5,416 bases of DNA from Nodosilinea sp. BSH.14 (GTDB lineage: Bacteria; Cyanobacteriota; Cyanobacteriia; Phormidesmidales; Phormidesmidaceae): NCBI GenBank assembly GCA_023264315.1, contig JALQST010000235.1, positions 1 to 5,416 of the forward strand, in the 5' to 3' direction. Below are positions 1-5,329 of the stretch, one piece after another. Position 1 is the first letter of the stretch. Each line of letters begins with the position of its first letter. The notes beneath the pieces were generated by a model that was given only the letters and a program-made list of their open reading frames with translations, was not told the origin of the DNA and did no database searches. The translations under genes were made by a program, and so were the position numbers.

Positions 1-1
1 G

Positions 2-271
2 GAGCCTGGTAACTTAAGATTTCTTTTGCACTTATTGAGGCCAGATCCAAAACCGCTGCGAGTTCCGTTTCCGTCAGCCGAGGTGGTGGCCCAGTTCTTC
101 CGTAACGGCATCGCCCACCGCCTCAGCACCATCCGCCACGCCGACAACATCCTCGTCCTCAACGCCGGAGCCCTCGTGAAACAGGGCACCCACGACGAAC
201 TGCTCACCCTCGGTGGCCTCTACTACGACCTCTACACCAGCCAATTCAAAGGCAAAGTGCTAACGCCCTAG
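2..271 (+). pseudogene. C-terminal remnant of an ABC-exporter ATPase
   Basis: The reading frame is open from the window edge to the TAG at 269-271, but only the part from about position 110 resembles a known family. It begins IAHRLSTIRHADNILVL, the H-loop (switch histidine) region of an ABC-exporter ATPase, continues with the typical G-THDELL segment, and ends GGLYYDLYTSQF, a normal C-terminus for multidrug/lipid exporters of the MsbA type. The Walker A, Q-loop, LSGGQ signature, Walker B and transmembrane domain are all missing. The ~36 codons before position 110 do not resemble the segment that should precede the H-loop (normally a hydrophobic strand such as TTFVIAHRLST). I infer a truncated, non-functional copy or a join between unrelated sequences. 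If translated from the TTG at 26 it would give 81 residues without ATPase ability. The family assignment of the tail is secure; the cause of the truncation is not. Confidence 0.75.
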
Positions 272-303
272 CCAACCTAGTGCAGTGTCAAGACTCAGCA
301 TTA

Positions 304-327
304 GGGCTTCGACAGGCTCCGCTGTCC
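304..327. repeat. Possible dispersed palindromic repeat
   Basis: The stretch GGGCTTCGACAGGCTC followed by CGCTGTCC lies in the gap between the ABC remnant and the phosphatase gene. It resembles the CTTCGACAGGCTCAG-type dispersed repeats scattered between genes in many bacteria. It contains the inverted repeat GACAG (311-315) / CTGTC (322-326) around a 6-base loop. Only one copy is visible, so its repeat nature rests on recognition of the motif. Confidence 0.35.
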
Positions 328-363
328 ATGGTCTAGAACACGGCAGAGACCCACTCAACAGGG

Positions 364-369
364 TAAAAT
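364..369 (+). promoter_or_regulatory. Candidate -10 box for the phosphatase operon
   Basis: TAAAAT is a five-of-six match to the sigma-70 -10 consensus and sits 34 bases before the proposed CTG start at 404. No convincing -35 hexamer is found 16-18 bases upstream, so this is a weak call. It is the best candidate in the 132-base gap that precedes the two-gene unit. Confidence 0.25.
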
Positions 370-390
370 CTGACGTTGGTTGAGCAACTG

Positions 391-396
391 AGAGGA
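391..396 (+). promoter_or_regulatory. Ribosome binding site supporting a CTG start
   Basis: AGAGGA is a good Shine-Dalgarno sequence, 7 bases before the CTG at 404-406. The frame carries a stop (TGA, 389-391) just upstream, and the next possible standard start, GTG at 524, would delete the catalytic RHG motif. The site therefore favours initiation at CTG 404. Confidence 0.6.
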
Positions 397-403
397 CAGA
401 CCC

Positions 404-1765
404 CTGAAAACCCGCATCATTATTGTCCGCCACGGGCAGAGCACCTATAACCAACTCAAGCGCATCCAAGGCCACTGCGATGAATCAGCCCTCACGCCCC
501 AAGGGGAAGCCCAGGCGCTTCAGGTGGCCCAGGCGTTGGGGGGCATTCCCTTTGATGCGGTGTGGTGTAGCCCTCTCCAGCGGGCGAGGAAAACCGCTGA
601 AATTATCACCGCTGAGCTGCAAAAAAGTCTGCCCAACCTAGGAAACCCCCAAACCACCGACGCTTTGAAGGAAATCAGCCTGCCCCTGTGGGAGGGAACG
701 CCCTTCACCGAGGCCGAAGCCCAGTTCCCCGACACCTTCCGCCAGTGGCGCACCGATCCGGCTAACTTTGTCATGGCCATCCCCACGGCAGACGGCGGCA
801 CCGAGGACTTTTATCCCGTGCGCTCCCTCTACCAACAGGCGGCGCGGTTTTGGCAAGCGTTGCTCGCAGATCACGAGGGGCAAACGGTTCTCGTCGTCGC
901 CCACAGTGCCATCAACCGCGCCCTGGTGAGTACCGCCATCGGCTTGGGGCCAGATCATTTCAACCAACTCAGCCAAGCCAACTGCAACATCAGCGTACTC
1001 AACTTTGAGGGCGGCTGGAACGGCCCGGTGCAGGTAGAGGCTATGAACCTGACTAGCCACATGGGCAGCCCCCTACCGGAGATGCGCAAGGGCCACCGGG
1101 GGCCGAGGATGCTGCTGGTGCGCCACGGCGAAACGGAATGGAACCGTCAGGGGCAGTTCCAGGGGCAGATCGATGTGCCCCTCAACGACAATGGCCGCGC
1201 CCAGGCCCAAAAGGCGGCGGAATTCCTTAAATCCGTCAAAATTGACGCGGCCTACACCAGTTTTATGGCCCGCCCCAAGGAAACCGCCGAAATTATCCTT
1301 CAGCATCACCCTGGCCTAGCGTTGCACACCGTCACCGACCTGCAAGAAATTAGCCACGGCGAATGGGAAGGGCTGTACGAAGCCGACATCGAGAAAAACT
1401 ATCCCGGTATGCTGCACCAGTGGCAAACCGCTCCCGAAACCGTGCAGATGCCAGGGGGCGAAAACCTCCAGCAGGTGTGGCATCGGGCGATTTTGGCCTG
1501 GAAGCAAATTGTGGCGGCCCACAGCGGCGGAGACGAGGTGCAGACCGTCCTAGTGGTGGCCCACGATGCCGTCAACAAAGCCCTACTCTGCCACCTCGTT
1601 GGCCTTGGCCCAGAATCCTTCTGGCGGTTTAAGCAGGGAAATGGGGCCGTCAGCGTGATCGACTATCCCAACGGCATCGACAGCCCTCCCGTCCTCAACG
1701 CCGCCAACATCACCATCCACCTGTCAGGTAGCGTGCTAGATAAAACGGCAGCGGGGGCGTTGTAG
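404..1765 (+). CDS. Tandem two-domain histidine phosphatase (phosphoglycerate mutase-like)
   Basis: A 453-residue protein made of two complete histidine phosphatase domains. Domain 1 spans about residues 3-215 and has RHGQ (H10), R60 in SPLQRARKTAE, E90, and the second histidine H167 in VVAHSAIN. Domain 2 spans about 235-440 and has RHGETEWN (H241), R290, E315 in LQEISHGEWEG, and H387 in VVAHDAVN. Both catalytic sets are intact. The domain ends also match (NLTSHM at 215, NITIHL at 435), which points to an internal duplication. The family transfers or removes phosphate through a phosphohistidine; members act as cofactor-dependent phosphoglycerate mutases or as phosphatases, including phosphoserine phosphatases, so the substrate cannot be assigned here. 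No signal peptide is seen, so it is presumably cytoplasmic. Start chosen: CTG 404 with AGAGGA upstream, because GTG 524 would remove H10. The next gene begins 2 bases after its stop, so the two are almost certainly co-transcribed. Confidence 0.9.
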   Translation: MKTRIIIVRHGQSTYNQLKRIQGHCDESALTPQGEAQALQVAQALGGIPFDAVWCSPLQRARKTAEIITAELQKSLPNLGNPQTTDALKEISLPLWEGTPFTEAEAQFPDTFRQWRTDPANFVMAIPTADGGTEDFYPVRSLYQQAARFWQALLADHEGQTVLVVAHSAINRALVSTAIGLGPDHFNQLSQANCNISVLNFEGGWNGPVQVEAMNLTSHMGSPLPEMRKGHRGPRMLLVRHGETEWNRQGQFQGQIDVPLNDNGRAQAQKAAEFLKSVKIDAAYTSFMARPKETAEIILQHHPGLALHTVTDLQEISHGEWEGLYEADIEKNYPGMLHQWQTAPETVQMPGGENLQQVWHRAILAWKQIVAAHSGGDEVQTVLVVAHDAVNKALLCHLVGLGPESFWRFKQGNGAVSVIDYPNGIDSPPVLNAANITIHLSGSVLDKTAAGAL

Positions 1766-1767
1766 CC

Positions 1768-3174
1768 GTGACCAGCGAGGCCGCACAAAACCCGATGGCT
1801 GGGCATCCGAGCACCCAAGGTCAGACCATTCCAGGTCAGTCCTCCCCAGGTCAACCCAGCGGAATCCAGTTGATCCAGCAAGTACGGGTGCTGGATGCTG
1901 TCACCCAAACCGACCAGGTCAACGACGTGCTGGTGCAGGGGGGGCAGATCCAGGCCATCGCCAACCCCATCCCCGACTGGCCCGCTGGGGCGGAGGTGAT
2001 TTCGGGCGAAGGCAAGGTGCTGATTCCGGGGCTGGTGGATCTCTACAGCCATTCGGGGGAACCGGGCCACGAAGACCGGGAAACCCTGGTCTCTCTGCTG
2101 CGGGCTGGACGGGCCGGGGGCTTTACCCGTGTGGGGGTGCTGCCAACAACGGAACCCCCTGTAGACAATCCAGCCATGGTGGAAAAACTGCTGAGCCAAC
2201 GCCAAGCCCTCGCCGCCGCTGAGCCGAATCTTCCCCACCTGTATCCCTGGGGTGCCCTCACCCAAGCCGCCCAGGGCCAACAGATGACGGAACTGGCGGA
2301 ACTGGCCCCAACCCCCATCGTGGGCTTTGCCGATGGCCGTGCGCTGCAAAATCTACTGCTCACCCAGCGCTTGCTGGAATACCTCCAACCCCTCAACCGC
2401 CCCGTGGCCCTGTGGCCCTGCGACACCACCTTGCGCGGCAACGGCGTAGCAAGATCCGGCCCCGCTGCGCTGATCTACGGCTTTGTGGACGATCCCGTTC
2501 TCTCGGAAACCGCTGCATTAGCGGCCCTGCTGGAAACCATCGCCGCCGTGGGTACCCCCGTCCACATCATGCGTCTGTCTACCGCACGGGGGGTGGAGCT
2601 AGTACGGCGGGCCAAGGCCGAAGGACTCCCCATCACCGCCAGCGTCTCTTGGATGCACCTGCTGTTTAACAGCCGCAATCTGGAGAGCTACGACCCTAAC
2701 CTGCGCCTTGCCCCGCCTCTGGGCAACCCGGAGGACATGGTCGCCTTGATGACCGGGGTAAAAGACGGCACCCTCGACGCCATCGCCATCGACCACCGAC
2801 CCCACACCTACGAAGACAAAACCGTGGGATTTCCGGCGGCACCACCGGGAGCCATCGGCCTAGACCTGGCCTGGAGTGTACTGTGGGATGCCCTGGTTGT
2901 CACGGGGCTGTGGGAACCCCTCACCCTCGTCCAAGCTCTCAGCACCAACCCTGCCCGGATCTGGGGCCAAACCCCTCCCACCCTGCAACCCCAGCAGCCC
3001 GCCGAAATGATGCTGTTTGCCCCGGCCCAACCCTGGACGGTAACGCCCGATAGCCTAGAATCCCTCTCCGCCAATACCCCCTGGCTGGGGCAAACCCTGA
3101 AGGGGCAAGTCCTGCATACCTGGGTTGAGCCCCCACGTACCCTTAGCCCCTGGGGTGGCGCTTACTCGGGGTAG
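1768..3174 (+). CDS. Dihydroorotase-family protein with a degenerate active site
   Basis: A 468-residue member of the amidohydrolase/dihydroorotase family, whose active members close N-carbamoyl-aspartate to dihydroorotate in UMP synthesis. Family landmarks are present: PGLVDLYSHSGEPG (87-100), AGGFTRVGVLPTTEPPVDN (116-134), VHIMRLSTARGVELVRRAKAEG (split at 265-286), the YDPNLRLAPPL region (308-318), DGTLDAIAIDHRPH (333-346) and a NPARIWG end. Key residues are altered. The first histidine of the metal-binding HxH is Y93, the HLREPG arginine is G97, the asparagine of MPNTNP is T127, the bridging-region histidine is W216 and the HICHLST histidine is R269. H95, D189, D342 and H346 remain. It is therefore probably inactive or altered in activity, perhaps like the pseudo-dihydroorotases that support aspartate carbamoyltransferase in Pseudomonas (inference). 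The first ~33 residues are a Gln/Pro/Ser-rich extension; ATG at codon 10 (1795) is an alternative start. It starts 2 bases after the phosphatase stop, with only a weak G-rich ribosome site. Confidence 0.88.
   Translation: MTSEAAQNPMAGHPSTQGQTIPGQSSPGQPSGIQLIQQVRVLDAVTQTDQVNDVLVQGGQIQAIANPIPDWPAGAEVISGEGKVLIPGLVDLYSHSGEPGHEDRETLVSLLRAGRAGGFTRVGVLPTTEPPVDNPAMVEKLLSQRQALAAAEPNLPHLYPWGALTQAAQGQQMTELAELAPTPIVGFADGRALQNLLLTQRLLEYLQPLNRPVALWPCDTTLRGNGVARSGPAALIYGFVDDPVLSETAALAALLETIAAVGTPVHIMRLSTARGVELVRRAKAEGLPITASVSWMHLLFNSRNLESYDPNLRLAPPLGNPEDMVALMTGVKDGTLDAIAIDHRPHTYEDKTVGFPAAPPGAIGLDLAWSVLWDALVVTGLWEPLTLVQALSTNPARIWGQTPPTLQPQQPAEMMLFAPAQPWTVTPDSLESLSANTPWLGQTLKGQVLHTWVEPPRTLSPWGGAYSG
1818..1862 (+). 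repeat. Three-copy 15-bp in-frame tandem repeat
   Basis: AGGTCA recurs at 1818, 1833 and 1848, exactly 15 bases apart. Each copy opens a 15-base unit, so the protein carries a five-residue repeat GQTIP-GQSSP-GQPSG at about residues 18-32. The rest of each unit has diverged. The period of five codons keeps the frame. It lies in the poorly conserved N-terminal extension of the dihydroorotase-like protein, before its folded domain. Confidence 0.6.
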
Positions 3175-3176
3175 TA

Positions 3177-3201
3177 CCTGAGGTCTGGAGGCCGCTTCAG
3201 G
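3177..3201. terminator. Weak hairpin between convergent genes
   Basis: CCTGAGG (3177-3183) can pair with CTTCAGG (3195-3201), seven base pairs including one G-U, around an 11-base loop. It begins 3 bases after the stop of the dihydroorotase-like gene and lies in the 98-base gap between convergent genes, where a shared terminator would be expected. No T-run follows on either strand, so intrinsic termination is doubtful. Confidence 0.25.
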
Positions 3202-3272
3202 GCCAGTTTGGGTGGGGTAGGGCGTGGGACACTCGGTGGAACGGGGCTGAGATCCGGCGGGGGCGTGGTCAG

Positions 3273-3797
3273 TCAGTAGTCTTTTTCGATGAATTTACGC
3301 ACGTCATTGAGGTCGATGTAGCGGTCGGTGGCGTTGCGCAATTCACGGGCAATCATGCCTTCGGTGGATACCACGGTAATGTGGGTACTTTTGGAACGTA
3401 GCAGCTCAATGGCGCGTTCAAAATCTCCATCGCCGCTGAAAAGAACCACTTCATCGTATTGATCGACCGTATTGAACATGTCAATGGCAATTTCGATGTC
3501 GAGGTTGGCTTTTTGGGAGTAGCGCCCGGAGGTATCGTCGTAGTATTCCTTGAGAATTTTGGTGCGAACCGTATAGCCTAGACTAATCAGGGCGTCTCGA
3601 AAACCTCTCTGATCCTGGGGATCCTTGAGGCCCGTATACCAAAAAGCATTAACCAGCGTTGCTCCACCATCCACACTGAGAAAATATTCTAAAACCCGTT
3701 TAGGATCAAAAAACCAGCCGTTTTTTTGCTGGGCGTAGAACATGTTGTTGCCATCCACAAAGATGGAAAGGCGCTTGGGGCCATGGTATTTCGGCAT
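3273..3797 (-). CDS. NYN-domain (LabA/DUF88-like) protein
   Basis: A 174-residue protein that is essentially one NYN domain, a PIN-like fold predicted to act as a metal-dependent ribonuclease or RNA-binding module. The first strand carries IFVDGNNMFYA (D15, N17, N18). The middle has QKANLDIEIAIDMF (K95/96 region, D100, D106). The third acidic cluster is VVLFSGDGDFERAIELL (D123, D125). All acidic residues expected of an active NYN core appear present. No signal peptide or membrane segment is seen, so it is cytoplasmic. In cyanobacteria this family includes LabA, which affects circadian output in Synechococcus; the resemblance is at family level and no orthology is claimed. The ATG at 3797 has no clear Shine-Dalgarno sequence (upstream TTCCT), a common situation in cyanobacteria. 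Sampled 60-base lines of this gene are 43-53% GC, against 55-72% in its + strand neighbours. It stands alone, downstream of a likely terminator and a candidate promoter. Confidence 0.9.
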   Translation of the reverse strand: MPKYHGPKRLSIFVDGNNMFYAQQKNGWFFDPKRVLEYFLSVDGGATLVNAFWYTGLKDPQDQRGFRDALISLGYTVRTKILKEYYDDTSGRYSQKANLDIEIAIDMFNTVDQYDEVVLFSGDGDFERAIELLRSKSTHITVVSTEGMIARELRNATDRYIDLNDVRKFIEKDY

Positions 3798-3822
3798 AGG
3801 AAATTCAGAATAATCGAACGTT

Positions 3823-3894
3823 TTAAGAAATTTGATGGATAGCGCCTTGATCCCAACCGTGATGACTTCGATTGCAGGTTTTCGTTGAGGCCAT
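3823..3894 (-). other. Possible short upstream ORF (23 residues)
   Basis: ATG at 3894-3892 opens a 23-codon frame ending with TAA at 3825-3823, 25 bases before the NYN start. AGGGGA lies 6 bases before this ATG and could serve as a ribosome site, better than anything before the NYN gene itself. The peptide starts MASTKTC and contains HHGW. It is unlike any family I know. It may be a leader peptide or chance. Confidence 0.15.
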
Positions 3895-3908
3895 GGATGT
3901 CCCCTGAT

Positions 3909-4062
3909 CCTCCCAAAACCGCCGGGATGACGAAAGATTGGCCCTAGGGCTATCTTGGGTTTGCCGCCGTTGGGAGGGTGCAGAATCGGGCTAGACAGCG
4001 TCTTAGGCGAGAATTAGCCCAGGGGCGATGCTGACTATGCTACTCCCTCGGAACCCCAACGG
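3909..4062 (-). promoter_or_regulatory. Candidate structured leader of the NYN gene
   Basis: This fills most of the 374-base gene-free stretch upstream of the NYN gene. Three sets of pairings are visible. CCGTTGGG (3967-3974) pairs with CCCAACGG (4055-4062), extended by AGGG (3975-3978) with CCCT (4045-4048). Nested inside is GGGCTA (3988-3993) with TAGCCC (4015-4020), and a small TCTT/GAGA stem inside that. Alternatively TTGGGAGG (3970-3977) pairs with CCTCCCAA (3909-3916). The first and last pairings share bases and exclude each other, as in attenuators. No known riboswitch was recognised. Each 8-bp match alone could arise by chance in a region of this size. Confidence 0.3.
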
Positions 4063-4078
4063 AGCAACGGTTGTTCTA

Positions 4079-4084
4079 ATTATA
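4079..4084 (-). promoter_or_regulatory. Consensus -10 box reading toward the NYN gene
   Basis: On the minus strand this reads TATAAT, a perfect sigma-70 -10 hexamer. It lies between the nuclease gene's hairpin terminator and the NYN leader. Transcription would begin near 4072 and give a leader of about 275 bases. No good -35 is found at 17 bases; a TTGACC lies 22 bases upstream, which is too far for a standard promoter. Confidence 0.45.
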
Positions 4085-4114
4085 AGGGTTCTGTAAGAAA
4101 GCAGGAGGTCAAAC

Positions 4115-4163
4115 CTGCCGCCGCCGCTGGCCAGGATACGGCTGACCAGCGGCGGCGAGGCAG
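4115..4163 (-). terminator. Strong GC-rich hairpin after the nuclease gene
   Basis: GCCGCCGCTGG (4120-4130) pairs perfectly with CCAGCGGCGGC (4146-4156), and CTGCC (4115-4119) pairs with GGCAG (4159-4163) across a 2-base bulge, making a 16-bp stem. It starts 8 bases beyond the nuclease stop codon. On the minus strand it is followed by GTTTGACC, so the U-run is short; the stem strength and placement still make a terminator or 3'-end stabilising hairpin likely. Confidence 0.65.
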
Positions 4164-4171
4164 TTCCTGAC

Positions 4172-5206
4172 TTAGGGGGCCGGTGCTTCCTTCAGCAGGG
4201 CTTGGAGATCGGCGGGGAGCTGGGCTAGAAACCGGTGGCCGGTGGCGAGTTCGATGCGGTGGATGGTGGTGCGGTAGCGCTGCCAGTCGGCATCGAGATC
4301 GTTGCGGTTGGGCATGTCTACAGCAATTACCTGGCTGTTGGGGCCAAGCCCTCGGCCCCCCTCCGGTAGCCGGTCGTACACGATGATGATTTTCCACAGC
4401 CGCGAGGGGATGACAATCTGACGACTCCCTAAGGTGTCGATTTGGCCGTAGGCTCCAGCGAAAACGTGAAGCTGATCGTCGTACTGGTAAACCCGATCCC
4501 GGCCATATTCCTCCAGTTCGCGCCACGGGCCTCGGTTATTTTCAGGGGTTTGGGGCACGATGTTGGTCATCAAAAAGGTGGCGCTGTTGTCCTGGACGCG
4601 GTTGGTGCGATCCCCCGATGGCACGATGTGGCCCCGGTCGTAGCCGCTGCCGCGATAGTCCGTGGGGGCGACTTGGTAAAATCCCTGGGGCAAGGCTCCA
4701 TCGGGCCGAAAGTTGTCCTGACGGCTGACTTGGCCCAGCCAGCGAGCCTCCACCTGCCAACTGGCCCAGTTCAGAATTTTGCGATCGCGGCTGTAGGCAA
4801 TCACGTACTGGGGCCGCTCTAGCAGATAGTTGTTGGGGTTAGTGGTGCCAGCATGGCTGGGGTTGCCCAGCACCAAATGCGGATTATTCGACGCAGGAAC
4901 GGGGGGATCCATGGGCGGTGGGGTGGCGGGTAGCGTCTCACAGGCCCGTCCATTGCCATCGCCATCCAACCCATGGGGATCTCTGGGCAACGCTTCCAAT
5001 ACCACCTGGGCCTGGGCCTGGGAGAGAAAATCGCCGCAATAACAGCGGTCATCCACGCAGGGGGGCAAATTCGCGACATCGACGGGCGGACGGGCGATGA
5101 GCATGGCAACGGGGCCACAGCCGAAGAGACCTGCCCCCATCACGGCGATGGCCAGTCCCCGCATCCACGACCTAACCCTTGGCGTTGTTAACTGACTCAT
5201 CTGCAT
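4172..5206 (-). CDS. Exported Excalibur-domain NucA-like DNA/RNA non-specific endonuclease
   Basis: A 344-residue nuclease of the NUC1/EndoG beta-beta-alpha-metal family, which cuts DNA and RNA without sequence specificity. Residues 1-30 form a signal sequence: basic R10/R12/R16, a hydrophobic core at 17-29, then LFGC with C30 as a possible lipid-modified cysteine (F at -2 is atypical). Residues ~50-92 form an Excalibur domain: C50, C55, C57, DF at 59-60, and the calcium-loop-like DPHGLDGDGNGRACE (76-90). A Pro-rich linker follows. The nuclease domain (~110-340) carries YDRGHIVPSGDR with catalytic H193, plus TNIVPQTPENNRGPW with N224, and E232 and R162. The spacings H193-N224 (31), H193-E232 (39) and R162-H193 (31) equal those I recall for Anabaena NucA (H124, N155, E163, R93). 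It is thus probably active, membrane-anchored or secreted, and used for nucleic acid degradation or nutrient scavenging. No NuiA-like inhibitor gene is visible. ATG 5200, two codons in, is an alternative start. Confidence 0.93.
   Translation of the reverse strand: MQMSQLTTPRVRSWMRGLAIAVMGAGLFGCGPVAMLIARPPVDVANLPPCVDDRCYCGDFLSQAQAQVVLEALPRDPHGLDGDGNGRACETLPATPPPMDPPVPASNNPHLVLGNPSHAGTTNPNNYLLERPQYVIAYSRDRKILNWASWQVEARWLGQVSRQDNFRPDGALPQGFYQVAPTDYRGSGYDRGHIVPSGDRTNRVQDNSATFLMTNIVPQTPENNRGPWRELEEYGRDRVYQYDDQLHVFAGAYGQIDTLGSRQIVIPSRLWKIIIVYDRLPEGGRGLGPNSQVIAVDMPNRNDLDADWQRYRTTIHRIELATGHRFLAQLPADLQALLKEAPAP
4781..4788. repeat. HIP1 octamer GCGATCGC
   Basis: A perfect copy of the highly iterated palindrome HIP1, over-represented in many cyanobacterial genomes, lies inside the nuclease gene. 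A single copy is weak evidence by itself but agrees with the cyanobacterial look of the genes. Confidence 0.7.
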
Positions 5207-5265
5207 CGTTTCATCCCATGGGAAGCAAAGCCATTGTCGGCGAAGGACTATTTCGGCTAAGGGCT

Positions 5266-5271
5266 ATTTTA
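5266..5271 (-). promoter_or_regulatory. Candidate -10 box for the nuclease gene
   Basis: On the minus strand this reads TAAAAT, about 60 bases before the nuclease ATG, giving a leader of roughly 53 bases. No recognisable -35 hexamer lies at the standard spacing. Confidence 0.25.
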
Positions 5272-5297
5272 AAGGCGTCGAGGGGGAACAGTGCATC

Positions 5298-5329
5298 GGC
5301 CAAACCATCGATCCGAGGCCCGTTTGGCC
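5298..5329. promoter_or_regulatory. Inverted repeat upstream of the nuclease promoter candidate
   Basis: GGCCAAAC (5298-5305) and GTTTGGCC (5322-5329) are perfect 8-bp inverted arms separated by 16 bases. The element lies just upstream of the candidate -10 box, so it could be an operator for a dimeric regulator, or a hairpin ending an upstream transcript. No T-run follows on either strand. The remainder of 5207-5416 shows no convincing gene. Confidence 0.3.

Noticed and set aside
638..1060. Minus-strand open frame of 140 codons opposite the phosphatase
   Set aside because: It is antisense to conserved phosphatase domain 1 and looks like no known protein.
1663..2349. Long minus-strand open frame (228 codons) opposite the dihydroorotase-like gene
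   Set aside because: It is antisense to a clearly recognised gene in high-GC sequence, has low-complexity Gly/His-rich content and no family resemblance, so it is a shadow frame.
3941..3950. Perfect palindrome GCCCTAGGGC, and a similar TCCCATGGGA at 5214-5223
   Set aside because: Several 10-bp palindromes are expected by chance in 5.4 kb, and neither is repeated elsewhere in the window.
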